Source: Trichobilharzia szidati (taxonomy: Eukaryota > Platyhelminthes > Trematoda > Strigeidida > Schistosomatidae). From it: 64,000 nt of DNA. The stretch is taken from the NCBI GenBank assembly GCA_944472155.2, contig OX235277.1:40254758-40318757 (forward strand). The letters run 5' to 3'. A program made the translations under genes and the position numbers. Under the pieces are notes generated by a model, which saw nothing but the letters and a program-made list of their open reading frames with translations, ran no database searches and was not told where the DNA came from. Positions 35,011 through 45,150 of this stretch are shown here, in pieces (the first letter of the stretch is position 1; each line of letters starts with the position of its first letter).

Positions 35011-35126
35011 AAAAATGAAGAACACATTGAGCAGAATAAAAAACGTTACACCAGTTGTATACAACCATTAACAATTTGATGTCTGCATACAGAATATTTA
35101 AATACGTTAATTCGTTGAAGATGTCA

Positions 35127-35325
35127 GTCGGTGGCGTAGTGGTTAGGACTCTCGCCGACCATGCACATGGTCTGGGGTTCGATTCCCTGCCTACGCACAC
35201 TTGATATCTATGGTCGGCCTGCAAAATTGTGGCTACCGATATCACATGCTGAAAATTCCATACCTGTACCAAAAAATACGGTGTGCAATCAAACTGTAAT
35301 AAAAAAAAATCAAAATCAAACATTT
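35127..35325 (+). repeat. tRNA-derived SINE, fourth type, full length
   Basis: The head 'cggtggcgtagtggttagga', followed by box B 'ggggttcgattccctgc', ends at 'ctacgca', giving a tRNA-like 5' part that can partly fold. The tail reads 'cttgatatctatggtcggcc', 'catgctgaaaattccat', and finishes in an A-rich stretch (about 35300-35320), as expected for a retroposed copy. A truncated relative lies at 11565-11735. Confidence 0.7.
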
Positions 35326-35344
35326 AAAAGACTGATTACTGGTC

Positions 35345-36310
35345 ACTGAACAAAGAGTGTATTCTTTTCGATAACCTGCTCTTCATCAGGTTCTACAGTT
35401 ATATATCCATCCACAATAGTGAATGAATTAGTGTTATTAACAACATTAATGTTGTTGTTTAAATAACATCGAATCAATAATAATAGTAATAATATTAATG
35501 GATTACAGTTCAGTAGCATCAACATAACACTACACACTGAATATCAGAAAATTTAGGAGAGATAATCATAATACAAATTGGTGAATTTTTGGTCTCTACT
35601 GAAGGCTGGCCAGGGCAGTAGTAGTAGCTGTTTGGCTAGACCTGTTTCTTCTGAACACAGAATACCGATTATTTCAGGTGAATCGCGGTAGCCTCTGCTG
35701 TTTGGAGCATGAGGTGCTTCGATTTTTTTGGCAATTTATTTAGCACCTGGTAGATGATAGAGAAGGATTCGCCAATGATGGCTGCCTTTATGGCCGGTTT
35801 GGACCAGATGGTCTAAGATCGAACTGTAGATATGGCTAAGTGAAGATGTAGTAAAAGCCATCAACAGTTCGATATTAGACCGGCCATAAAGGCAGCCATC
35901 ACTGGAGAATCCTTCTCTATCATCTACCGGGTACCAAATAAATTGCCAAAAACATCGAAATACCACATACTTCAAACAGCAGAGGCCATTGCAATTCGCG
36001 TGAAACAATCGGTGCTTGGTGTGCAAAAGAAGTAAGTCCAGCCCGTCACTACCACTGCCCTGACTGGCCTTCAGTAGAGACAATAAATTCATCAATTTGT
36101 ATTATCATCTCCTAAATTTTCTGATATTCAGTGTGTATTGTTATGTTGATACTGTCGATCTGAAATCCATTGATATTATTACTATTATTATTGATTCGAT
36201 GTTATTTAAACAACAACATTAATGTCGTTAATAACACTAATTCATTCACTATTATGGATGGATATATAACTGTAGAACCCGATGAAGAGCAGGTTATCGA
36301 ACAGCTTCTA
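35345..36310. mobile_element. Palindromic Penelope-like element (two inverted copies head to head)
   Basis: The centre is near 35828. To the right (plus strand) run a PLE endonuclease end (YRVPNKLPK, then a QTAEAIAIR helix), the 3' region and the terminal motif 'agaacccgatgaagagcagg' at 36274. To the left, the same parts appear inverted, ending with the same terminal motif at 35371-35393. Each arm is about 470 bases. The long minus-strand ORF at 35736-36095 is an artefact of reading across the palindrome. Confidence 0.8.
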
Positions 36311-36779
36311 ATTTTAACCTAGAAATCTAGACACCCGCCTCCTTATGTAATAATGAACACAATCGCCTATGATGGGTGTGGTAAAACTAACATCACAAAA
36401 AAGGCGGACATATGTCGACTTTATTCTCATGTTATCACCATATTTTTTTTCCAAAATATAAAATAAATCTTTTTTTCTTCAATAACAAATTAAAAAAATC
36501 ATATTGTTGTGTCTATATGAAAAAAGAAGAATGGATAAATGGATGGATAGATGGATGGTTAAATGTTCAAAATTTAATGTCCAATGTCTATGTAGCGTCA
36601 CTTGTTTAACTGCACTATTTCTGATTGGTTGAATGTGTACAATGACCAAAACTGTACTATTTTTATTTCTCTGTGTCATATTTCGTTAGAAATAGTCTGA
36701 AATTAGACTATGAAGAAACTGAAAGTTTGAATTATCAACCAGTAGACATTAAATTTTCAATAACTGGTTTGTAAGGATT

Positions 36780-37035
36780 AGATTTGTTTTTACGAGTTGA
36801 CCACGGATTGATATCAGTTGGAGAACCATTGAAAACCAGCCACCGGGAGTACTGAACAGCTGTCTCATCCTAGTCTCTTTAGAATCATCGGCAGTACGCA
36901 GCCACACCACTTCCAGGGTTCGAACCCAGGACCTTCCGGTTACAAGGCAAGCTAGCTAGCATACCATTCAGTGCCTAGGGACCCATGAATTCTAACTTCT
37001 ACCAATTCGTGATTTAGCGCGACCACCAATCAATG
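36780..37035 (-). mobile_element. Hammerhead SINE, inverted partner (left)
   Basis: On the minus strand: tRNA-like head 'aatggtatgctagctagctt', box B 'gggttcgaaccctgg', hammerhead (36849-36897), tail with 'tggttctccaactgatatca' and 'taatccttacaaaccaa'. It directly abuts an inverted copy at 37036. Confidence 0.75.
36849..36897 (-). ncRNA. Hammerhead ribozyme motif in SINE, mutated core
   Basis: Stem I gtactg/cagtac is intact and the 5' core is CCGATGA. The 3' core reads GAGAC rather than GAAAC, and the cleavage triplet is GTT rather than GTC. It is homologous but probably inactive. Confidence 0.55.
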
Positions 37036-37500
37036 TGGTTCTCTAACTGATATCAATCCGTGATCAACTCGTAAAAACAAAACTAATCCTTACAAACCAA
37101 CTATCGAAAATTAATCTGATGCTCGCTAGTGACTTGCTACAGGATGGAGTTTCCTGGAGTTCTAGTGAGAAGTCGTGACCAGTGGGGTCCATCCAGCCTG
37201 GAGTGAGAATATGAGGTGTTCCCGCCGATGACATTAGTTGGGGCCAGTCTCTCTAAAATCACAAATTGGTAGAAGTTAGAATTGATGAACTGGCCACTGA
37301 ATCGGGTCCCAGTGGCTGAATGGTATTCAAGCTAGCTTACCTTGTAACCGGAAGATCCTAGGTTCGAACTACAGTGCACTGGGTGCGTACTGCCGATGAT
37401 TCTCAAGAGACTAGGATGAAACAGCTGTCCAGTACTCCAGAGCTGGCTTTCAATGGTTCTCTAACTGATATCAATCCGTGGTCAAACTCGTAAAGACATT
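37036..37500 (+). mobile_element. Hammerhead SINE, inverted partner (right)
   Basis: Full family order: 'ggttctctaactgatatcaa' and 'tccttacaaaccaac' at the 5' end, leader 'agtttcctggagttctagtg', tRNA-like head starting 'gggtcccagtggctgaatgg' (37309), hammerhead (37387-37435), and the tail again with 'tggttctctaactgatatca'. The repeated tail at both ends implies a monomer of about 430 bases cut from a tandem template. Confidence 0.75.
37387..37435 (+). ncRNA. Hammerhead ribozyme motif in SINE
   Basis: Stem I is gtactg/cagtac (six pairs). Core is CCGATGA. Stem II starts TTCT and closes AGGA around a nine-base loop. The 3' core is GAAAC, helix III is the short palindrome ACAGCTGT, and the cleavage triplet is GTC. 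This matches the minimal type I hammerhead described for schistosome Sm-alpha elements. A U-U apposition sits at the base of stem II, where G-C is usual, so activity may be reduced. Confidence 0.7.
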
Positions 37501-37514
37501 AAACTGCCTGATTA

Positions 37515-37843
37515 TGTGGTGAGAGCTGGCTGCTAGCCAAATAGGTAGACAGTAATTTACGTCAATGTTTACGTCCCCAATATTGGTCGTGAGAAAAATA
37601 AAAACAAAGACTGACTCAACAACCAGTCACAGCAGACTTTGCGTAGACAGATACAATTTGCACATAGATAATCTGAACTTCAATAAACGGCCACAAAGAG
37701 ATGAAAGATTAACGTTCAACGAGAAACCACCAATCAGAAGACCAGGTTTTTTGGCTTACAATAATCTATAATAATGTACATGAAAATCTGTTGATTTCCT
37801 AAATAAACGATCTGTTACCTGGACCTTGTCTTCTGTTTCTCCA
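37515..37843 (+). mobile_element. Solo LTR with 4-bp target-site duplication
   Basis: The LTR starts TGTGGTGAGAGCTGGC and ends TTTCTCCA (TG...CA ends), 329 bases. It is flanked by ATTA on both sides (37511-37514 and 37844-37847). A polyadenylation signal in 'ctaaataaacgatctgtt' lies about 45 bases from the end. No internal gag-pol is present, so it arose by LTR-LTR recombination. Length and 4-bp duplication fit a Ty3/Gypsy-type element such as Boudicca, but the family name is not established here. Confidence 0.85.
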
Positions 37844-38681
37844 ATTAAAACTTCATTTCTAGTTATATAACATTTCGTTTTTCACACTCAATCGGATCAA
37901 AATCAGAAATACATCGGAAAGTCGATCATTTCTCCTCTCAGTAGACAATCAAAATAGAGTAGCAGAATTTGTCGAATGAAATTAACCGACATGCTGTTAG
38001 GCAATTTTAAAAACAATAAAATAAATGCGTCCATATACTGCTTCGCTCATCGACTTAACGACATGTCGTTTAAATATTCAGTCAATATGTGTAATGATGT
38101 GAAAATGTTTTCAAATTTTACTAAATTTTACACAATCCTTTTCCTTAGTGTACCACACTGACAGCTGTGTACTTAATTAGAACAATATCTCACACCCACC
38201 GTGTAATGAAATGTGAAACTACACATTTAAGAGTATGTTGTTAAAGTAGGCGGAGTGACGATCGAATGCCTACACCCACCCACGTACACCTCCATCAGAC
38301 TATCACGAGAGTTACCACATCTTTTTTTGCATATCATTTAGAATGTAGGAGGATAAATTTATGACACATGAGGTTGTTTCATACCGGTTACCACCAACCA
38401 ACCAGAGCATGTGACTAACAACTGTTCAACAAAGTATTATTGAAAACGTCAGCATTTACAAGGATGCATGTTTATTCAGTCAATAAAATCATTGAATAAA
38501 CTCCAGGGCACGTCACAGATTTCAAAAAGAAGTTTAACAACACAGTGTCCAATGAAGAGAGATTCTTTTCAATGAATTTATTATCAAGTTGCGTAATCGT
38601 ATACATTTATGTATGATTTTTAAGCAGCTATATTCTGTGAGGAAATTTAAACAAAACGTGCGAATATCAATAATAATGTAA

Positions 38682-39480
38682 AAGCAGGAACTACAGTTTT
38701 AGCAGAATAAAGTGGTACCACCATTGTTTATTTCGTTGCCTTCTCGTCAGCTGCTTACAGGGCATAGACATCATTAAATATATAGAGAAATTAGAGAAAG
38801 AATTTGAGTTTCTTGAAAAGATATTGAAGAGCAATGGTTACCCTCAAAGGTTCATTAACAAGTATGGAAGATCTGGAGTCACAAAGGTAAAACAAATCGC
38901 AACGGAGAAAAAGACAGTCTACATTCAACTTGATTATAAAGGTGAAAGCATTGCAACGATGACCAGCAGAAGGCTGAGCACATCACTAGTCATAGCCTAT
39001 CCTGCAGCTAAGCTCGTTCCCGTCTATCGAACAACTTGCTCATCTTTGGTACAATCAAAAATCGACAGACATCCTACTCATCTTAACTCCAACTGTATGT
39101 ACAAATTTACATGTATCTGCGGGAGCATTTACATTGGAAGGATAGAAAGAAGAACATATCTACGATTTTCTGAACATGTACCAAAACGCCTATGTCTAAA
39201 GGGAACAAATGCTTTAAACATTGCCATCGCCAGACATCTCCTTCACACAGGTCGTGAGGTGGACGTCAAAAAGTCGTTCAAAATTATCGAAAGACAAAAG
39301 AGCTCAATTCTCCTTAAGTTTGCTGAAGCCATTTCCATCAAGCGCCTGAAACCTGATTTGTGCATTCAGAAAGAAGCAGTTATCAGTCTTTCTTTTCTCT
39401 GGTAACTGGATATTTTCATCTCTCTTTCATCTAAATGCGTGATGCCGAAAAGTTTCCATTGTATATAATTATTATTGCTG

Positions 39481-39534
<54 letters not shown>

Positions 39535-39614
39535 AGCAGCTGACGAGAAGACAACTAAATACACAATGATGGTACCACTTTATTCTGCTAAAACCACTGT
39601 AGTTCTTGCTTTTT
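38682..39614 (+). mobile_element. Penelope-like element with short inverted terminal repeats
   Basis: Left end 38682-38757 and right end about 39533-39612 are inverted copies: 'ttctcgtcagctgctta' against 'taagcagctgacgagaa', and 'gcagaataaagtggtaccac' against 'ggtaccactttattctgc'. Between them is a plus-strand PLE gene end and a TA microsatellite (39484-39533). Confidence 0.8.
38824..39405 (+). CDS. Penelope-like protein C-terminus with GIY-YIG endonuclease, 5'-truncated
   Basis: The open frame is 193 codons. Order: linker with LKSNGYPQRFINKYGRSG, then DYKGESIATMTSRRL. A CxC-type GIY-YIG centre follows, CMYKFTCICGSIYIGRIERR, then TYLRFSEHVPKRLCLKG, NIAIARHLLHTGREVD, and the terminal FAEAISIKRLKPDLCIQKEA. 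The Y-x-x-x-C-x-CG-x-x-YIG pattern is complete, and the arginine plus glutamate positions (R-x-SEH) are present. The polymerase upstream is missing. The endonuclease part is uninterrupted, so this copy could be fairly recent. Confidence 0.8.
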   Translation: MKSNGYPQRFINKYGRSGVTKVKQIATEKKTVYIQLDYKGESIATMTSRRLSTSLVIAYPAAKLVPVYRTTCSSLVQSKIDRHPTHLNSNCMYKFTCICGSIYIGRIERRTYLRFSEHVPKRLCLKGTNALNIAIARHLLHTGREVDVKKSFKIIERQKSSILLKFAEAISIKRLKPDLCIQKEAVISLSFLW

Positions 39615-39700
39615 TTAAATTCATTAGGGGAATAAATGCATTAAATAATGTAAAATGCGATAATATGTTTATGATTATAATCCTAGTTCCCTATCAAAAA

Positions 39701-41337
39701 ATTAGATACAGTGTCATTTATAAAATATTTTGATTTAGAATGATAAGTGTTACAATTGAAATAATACCAGAAACAGTACAAAGTAGGAATAATAATATTA
39801 ATAATCACAGTGATGAGGGGAAGGTACATAGATCAACTAAATAAACAAAATAAATTGATAAATATCTATCCCTTTATGGCCAAGGCAGAAGTATGAATTG
39901 TACACAAAGGTCTGGTTTGAATTCAGGAATGACCAAAGCCTTCACTGTCTTTAGAAGTTTAGAACGAAGAAAACGCGACCGGCAAGTTATATATATATAT
40001 ATGCGATTACATTGATGCACACAGTTTAGCAATAGGGTTGCCAGCAACCTACCTCAAAGAATTCTTATTGAGATGCATGTTGAATGTTCAGCTCACTTTC
40101 GGTAATGAGATTTGTGTGGACAGATAGCTCCCATTGCGGTGAGATCGCCACTGGGTCCATCGCTGGCTGATCGTTTCATGGAAAAGCTTGAAAACTCTCC
40201 ACTTAGACAAAGCATCGGTCATTTCGACATTTAGAGAGGATACGAAGAAGCACACTCTCGTTATTTGCGATAAAAATGTAATTCTTGATGGTGTCTTGTT
40301 CGCATTCAACTACTGCCATCCGTCTTTGCAATTCACTATTGAAAAAGAATCTGAAGTAAGCATTCCCTTTCTTAATGTGTGCCTTAGTAGACTCAAGGAT
40401 GGATGTCTCAAAAGATCCATCCATTGGGAACGTAAATGGAATGGACACCCAACTAATTTTTAAAGTTAGGTGCCTATCTCTAAGAAGAGGAAGTTAATCC
40501 ATTCGCGCTGCTTTAGGATAAGAAACATTCTTAGTTCTGACTGCGTTGACTCAGAACTCTACATCTTAAAAGCCACACTCGCAGAAAACGGTTATCCGAA
40601 CCGATTTTCTGACAAAAACACGAAAGATAAGCAATCCAAAGTGGTTACTGACTCAGTTCCAAAGAAAACCATCTCCATGAATTTGGAATTCAAAGGTGAT
40701 CAGGCTTTGGATATGCTCAAAACTCGTCTGCGTGAATCAGTCAGTAAGACGTTCTTTGCTATTAAAATTACAAATGACTTTCACCAACTGTAAGTTTTTC
40801 TCCGTCTCTACAAAAGGTAAGCTCCCTTGTCTGGTCGCCACCATGTACATCCATCAGTTCACCTGCTCTTGTGGAGCAAGGTAGATTTGCCGTAACCAGA
40901 GAACGCTTTCCACATGGATACGAGAACATATCGCAGCGGCGTTTTACAGATGAGAAAGGAAGGGTTTGCGAAGCTCTGTTGTGGGACACTTGATCGACTT
41001 CTGTCACTCTACTAGCCCAGACCATGATTTTAAGATCATCTATCGAATTTATGCTAACTTGCCGGTCGCGTTTTCTTCGTTCTAAACTTCTAAAGACAGT
41101 GAAGGCTTTGGTCATTCCTGAATTCAAACCAGACCTTTGTGTACAATTCATACTTCTGCCTTGGCCATAAAGGGATAGATATTTATCAATTTATTTTGTT
41201 TATTTAGTTGATCTATGTACCTTCCCCTCATCACTGTGATTATTAATATTATTATTCCTACTTTGTACTGTTTCTGGTATTATTTCAATTGTAACACTTA
41301 TCATTCTAAATCAAAATATTTTATAAATGACACTTTA

Positions 41338-41343
<6 letters not shown>
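39701..41343 (+). mobile_element. Penelope-like element with 289-bp near-perfect inverted terminal repeats
   Basis: Left arm 39701-39989 and right arm 41055-41343 are reverse complements over 289 bases with a single difference seen by eye (agatac versus agataa). The right arm overlaps the end of the coding region, so the left arm is an inverted copy of the gene's own 3' end and downstream sequence. TA microsatellites lie immediately inside the left arm (39989-40001) and outside the right arm (41341-41379). Confidence 0.9.
40150..41160 (+). pseudogene. Penelope-like protein, polymerase end and endonuclease, broken
   Basis: Readable pieces: TLVICDKNVILDGVLFAFNY and FTIEKESEVSIPFLNVCLSR, the polymerase C-terminal region with the F-L-(D/N)-V motif. 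Next comes WERKWNGHPTNF and a stop at 40463. Then RIRNILSSDCVDSELYILKA, LAENGYPNRFSDKNTKDKQS, the endonuclease centre YIHQFTCSCGAR interrupted by a stop in place of the YIG residues, WIREHIAAAF, and FKIIYRIYANLP. At least four stops or shifts are present. The YxDD catalytic motif is upstream of the retained part. Confidence 0.75.
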
Positions 41344-41381
<38 letters not shown>

Positions 41382-41744
41382 AACAGTTTCCTTGACGGGT
41401 ACATTAGTGAATAACGAAGTCTTGGAAAAGGAGGCAAAATTAATAGGATTAGTAGGCAACTGAAAGATTACGTAACAGCGTGAGGAGTCCAATGAGATAC
41501 ATTTCAATATAGCGAAAAACATATACATATATTTATATTTATATTTTTTTTAAGTATTCACACCGATTGTTTAAACTCACTCACAGGTCATAATTTCTTA
41601 GAAATAATATAAATATACGGTCGCACAACTTGATAGTAAATTCGTTGAAAAGAATCTCTCTTCACTGAATATTGTTCTCTTAATCTCACAGTGGGAATTA
41701 TTTAAAATTATCTTAAAGAAGTTTAACAATTCACTGGGACCACC

Positions 41745-41825
41745 TATAGCTTATTGGTCAGTCACCATTGGGTGTGACGGGTTCGAATTTCCATCCTGCC
41801 TATTAGTGTTTGCGTAACTATGTAC
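41745..41825 (+). repeat. tRNA-like relic
   Basis: 'acctatagcttattggtcag', followed 20 bases later by 'gacgggttcgaatttcc', resembles box A and box B of a tRNA-derived SINE. No fold or family tail was confirmed. Confidence 0.35.
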
Positions 41826-42290
41826 TATTCGTGGCGTATGCTACTGATAAGATTTATCAGTAGTGTATAAAGAAACGTTCATCAGCATAAAACAGCATCA
41901 AATAGCAGGGAGATTGACTTCACGTCATATGAACCAAGTGAACCAGCGTAGTGGGAAAACACATGGGAGACGTGAAAAGGAAGACAAATAAACATAATCG
42001 GAAGGAACGGCGGCAGAAGTAGAACAACACGGAAGATCTGTACAAATGATGACTTGAAGATAAGGTGTACATAATTTCGCTAGCTATGTAGAGATACCAA
42101 GTCTCTTTCTTGTCTTCTAACGTTACAGCCTTGATGAACATATTTAGATTGACAAAGAAGTGTAAAACACATCTAATCAAAAAGATTACAGAATTGAAAA
42201 ATGATTTTATGGCAAAATCATAAAAGACCCCCAAAAACAACAGAAACCCTGAGATAATTTATCAAAAGAATACAGTTCAGCTATTCAGTA

Positions 42291-42631
42291 TGTGGTGAGA
42301 GCTGTCTGCTAGCCGAAATTGGTAGACAACAATTTACGTCAATGTTTACATCCAAAATCTTGGTCATGAGAAAAAAAAACAAAGACCAACTCAACAACCA
42401 ATCACAGCAGACTTTGCGTGGGCGGATATGATTTGCAGATATATGGTCTGACCTTCAGAGAAACGACCACAGAGAGATGACAAAATAACTTCCAGTGAGA
42501 AAACAACCAATCAAAAGACGTTGCTTCTCTGCTAACAATAGCGAATAATAAATGTACATAAAAATCTATAAATATCTCTTGATTTCCTCAATAAACGATC
42601 TGTTGCCTGGCCCTTGTCTACTGTGGTTACA
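42291..42631 (+). mobile_element. Solo LTR with 4-bp target-site duplication, second copy
   Basis: It starts TGTGGTGAGAGCTGTCTG and ends GGTTACA, 341 bases. It is flanked by AGTA (42287-42290 and 42632-42635). It contains 'cctcaataaacgatctgttg' near the 3' end. It is the same family as 37515-37843, inserted independently, as shown by the different duplication. Confidence 0.85.
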
Positions 42632-43069
42632 AGTATAGCATTTTTATGCGGAAGGTTGCAAGGGCTTACACAATTAACCAATAACCTATGTGAAATAATC
42701 TGAGATGACATCTGAACTCAGAACATAATGGCTCAAAGTCCACTGTTATGCCTATGAGTTGCATTTGGTTTAAGATTTCAAAAGTTTAAGAGGAAATGCA
42801 AGAGACAATTCCTCTTAAAGGCTAGTGATTTTTCTATAACTTTCTACAAGAGATGAAACCTCCTGTCAGTGTTAATAAGTGTGGCAATGAAAGATACATA
42901 AAGGATTAACCAGTTACTTCAAAAAATCACTTCTTAGTTGTATATTTCACTCACCAGTATGCTGCAAGCTTGTGCAACTTTGAACATCTACTAAAATATA
43001 AACTACACTCATCAAAAAGAGATACAGCAGGTTGGATACGAGGAAAAAAACACTCTCTGTTGACATTGG

Positions 43070-43320
43070 TTAGTGGTTGCGCGACATCGTGAATTGTCAA
43101 AGTTTGAATTCATGAATTGGTCATTAGATCGGTTCCCAGTAGCTTAATAGTCCAGGGTTCACACTTTAGTGGGGGTGCGTGCCGATGAAGAGTCTCAAAC
43201 CAAGACGAAATGGCTGTCCAGTACTTCCTGGGGGTTTTCCAATGGTTCGCCAACCGATGTCAGCTCATCATGAAATCTTGTAACCAATCAATCAAATCTC
43301 CGAAAACCAACACCTGAATA
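43070..43320 (+). mobile_element. Hammerhead SINE with deleted tRNA-like head
   Basis: Leader 'ttgcgcgacatcgtgaattg', head 'gttcccagtagcttaatagt' joined directly to a box B relic, hammerhead relic (43178-43234), and the tail 'tcagctcatcatgaaatctt'. The hammerhead keeps CCGATGA, AGAGTCT/AGAC, GAAA and GTC with the 3' stem I strand cagtac. However, an extra AGA follows the core and the 5' stem I strand has changed. Confidence 0.65.
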
Positions 43321-43329
43321 ATTAACAAG

Positions 43330-43910
43330 CTTAACTTTTCAAGTCAGTCATGCATTGAATTCGGTTAGAGAATCACTGAAAACCTTACAGCACTGGACAG
43401 CTGTTTCGTCCTATTTTGGACTCTTTATCAACGCGCAATCACCTATCACTCCACCTACTGCCGATTGACCTTAGAACCTTTATATTACGACGCCAGCTCG
43501 TTGACCATTCATTCTGTCAATTCACGATTTTAAGCGACACCACCAGCCAGTATCATCTGGCAATTATTTGTCCTCACCTCCGACCGAGTAAGCCATAGTG
43601 ATCATCACCTCTTAATGGAACGTCAGGTAACTCTGTTCTGTAGTCAATCAATTACCAGTGGGAATGAGATTAATTTTCAAGTATTATTTTGTAGGGATTT
43701 GATTAGTTTCACGTTTGGTTACAGATTGATATCGGCTTTTCGAACTATTGGAAACTAGGGAGTACTACTGGACAGCTTTTTTTCGTCTTAGTTTGGTTTC
43801 GATCACTGGTGTGATCATTAATGCCTACTTTTAAAGCTTCAGGTAACTAGGACAAAGCAGCTGTCCAGCAATTACTAGTTTCCAGTGAATCTATAACTAA
43901 GTCCATTATG
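43330..43910 (-). repeat. Two decayed hammerhead SINE pieces, inverted relative to the previous copy
   Basis: 43330-43700 contains the tail 'ggttagagaatcactgaaaa', 'cactggacagctgtttcgtc', a tRNA-like relic and the leader. 43690-43910 repeats tail and hammerhead pieces ('actggacagc', 'ttttcgtctt'). All are eroded. Confidence 0.55.
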
Positions 43911-45150
43911 AATAAGATTTTATTTTGATAAATCACACAGTGTTGTACAGTAATATTTACTGATGACCACATTTCGAGCACAATTTATTACTACTGCTCA
44001 TCGCCATCATATCAAGGTACTCACTCACACAACTTTCTTGCTTCATTTATAAACATGTGTGGAATTGACCAGATATTTGAATAAAAATCAATATGAGATA
44101 ATGTACATTCAGAGATAATAGTATGAGTGTTATTGATCAATTACAGTCAGATGGGAAATAAGACGAGTGTTTTTATAGTCATAATAAGTAACTTGTTAGA
44201 ATGTTGTGATGTGATTGAATTGAAATAGAATTTTGAGATTATTTATTATCCTCTTCTGATTTGACTGACTGGTGGTAATAATATCTTCCAAACATATCTC
44301 TGGTGTTTGCATTGAGTCATTTCTGTTGCACGTGTTAGGTGTAGACTCGATGAACCAGGCAGGATTCAGTAATCAAACTCTCTCTCCACCTACCTAGATT
44401 ACTTTTTAGAATTTTAACCCTCTCCCACCGTGGCTGTGTGTTAATGTGTGAAGTGCAATCGCTGAGTTTTATTTTTAAAAAATTGCTTATCTTCGTGGGG
44501 TCACGAGACTCGGGGCCAGAGACAAGTTCTGTAGGCTAAAAGACCCGATGGACCCAATTAAACAAAATAATATAATTTACAAAATATCTTGCAGTGACTG
44601 TTATTTAGGTCAACTACACAGGTCACACTAGGAGATCAGCAGTAGTCAGGTCAACATAACATAAGAATTTAGCTAAGGCAAGAATGGCTGATCCCACGAA
44701 GATAAGTCGTTTAGAAAGAGGAACTCAGCAATGGCCCTGCATGCGTTAACACATAACCACACAATAGGGAGGGTGGGAGAGGGTTAAAATTCTAAAAAAG
44801 TAATCTAGGTAGGTGGAGAGAGAGTTTGATTACTGAATCCTGCCTGGTTCATCGAGTCTACACCCAACACATGCAACAGAAATGACTCAATGCAAATACC
44901 AGAGATATGTTTGGAAGATATTATTACCGCCAGTCAGTCAAATCAGAAGAGGATAATAAATAATCTCAAAATTCTATTTCAATTCAATCACATCACAATA
45001 TTCTAACAAGAAAGTTGTGTGAGTGAGCACCTTGATATGATTATGAGGGGCAATAGTTTGTGCTCGAAACGTCACCAGTTAATATTAATGTATAAAACTG
45101 TGTGATTTAATCAAAATAAAATCTTATCCATAATGGAGTAATACTCTACC
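43905..45150. mobile_element. Inverted pair of Penelope-like elements
   Basis: The left half (43905-44430, minus) and right half (44535-45140, plus) share inverted sequence including 'aatgactcaatgcaaatacc' and the terminal-repeat core 'tatgattatgag' with 'gctcgaaac'. The right half includes internal PLE sequence translating to KDPMDPIKQNNIIYKISCSD-like text before a broken YLGQ, that is, the entry to the GIY-YIG centre. All frames are broken. Confidence 0.7.
45031..45079 (+). ncRNA. Candidate degenerate PLE-type hammerhead
   Basis: 'cttgatatgattatgagggg', a loop, then 'gctcgaaacgtcaccag'. The 3' half (GCTCGAAACGTC) is canonical, but the 5' core contains TGATTATGA instead of CTGATGA and stem II is weakened here. 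Related copies are at 49137-49181 and 51972-52023. The reading is tentative. Confidence 0.3.

Larger units (their letters stand above)
38520..41730. repeat. Outer inverted repeat enclosing two Penelope-like elements
   Basis: 'gaagagagattcttttcaat', continuing to 'atcaagttgcg' (38554-38603), is found inverted at about 41611-41662 ('acaacttgatagtaaattcg', 'aaaagaatctctcttcac'). Between them sit two PLEs in tandem (38682-39614 and 39701-41343) and TA microsatellites. Confidence 0.6.

Noticed and set aside
35736..36095. 119-codon minus-strand ORF
   Set aside because: It crosses the centre of a PLE palindrome and mixes sense and antisense sequence.
39480..39540. TA-repeat hairpin considered as a regulatory or origin structure
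   Set aside because: It is a simple microsatellite between PLE inverted ends; no evidence beyond base composition.
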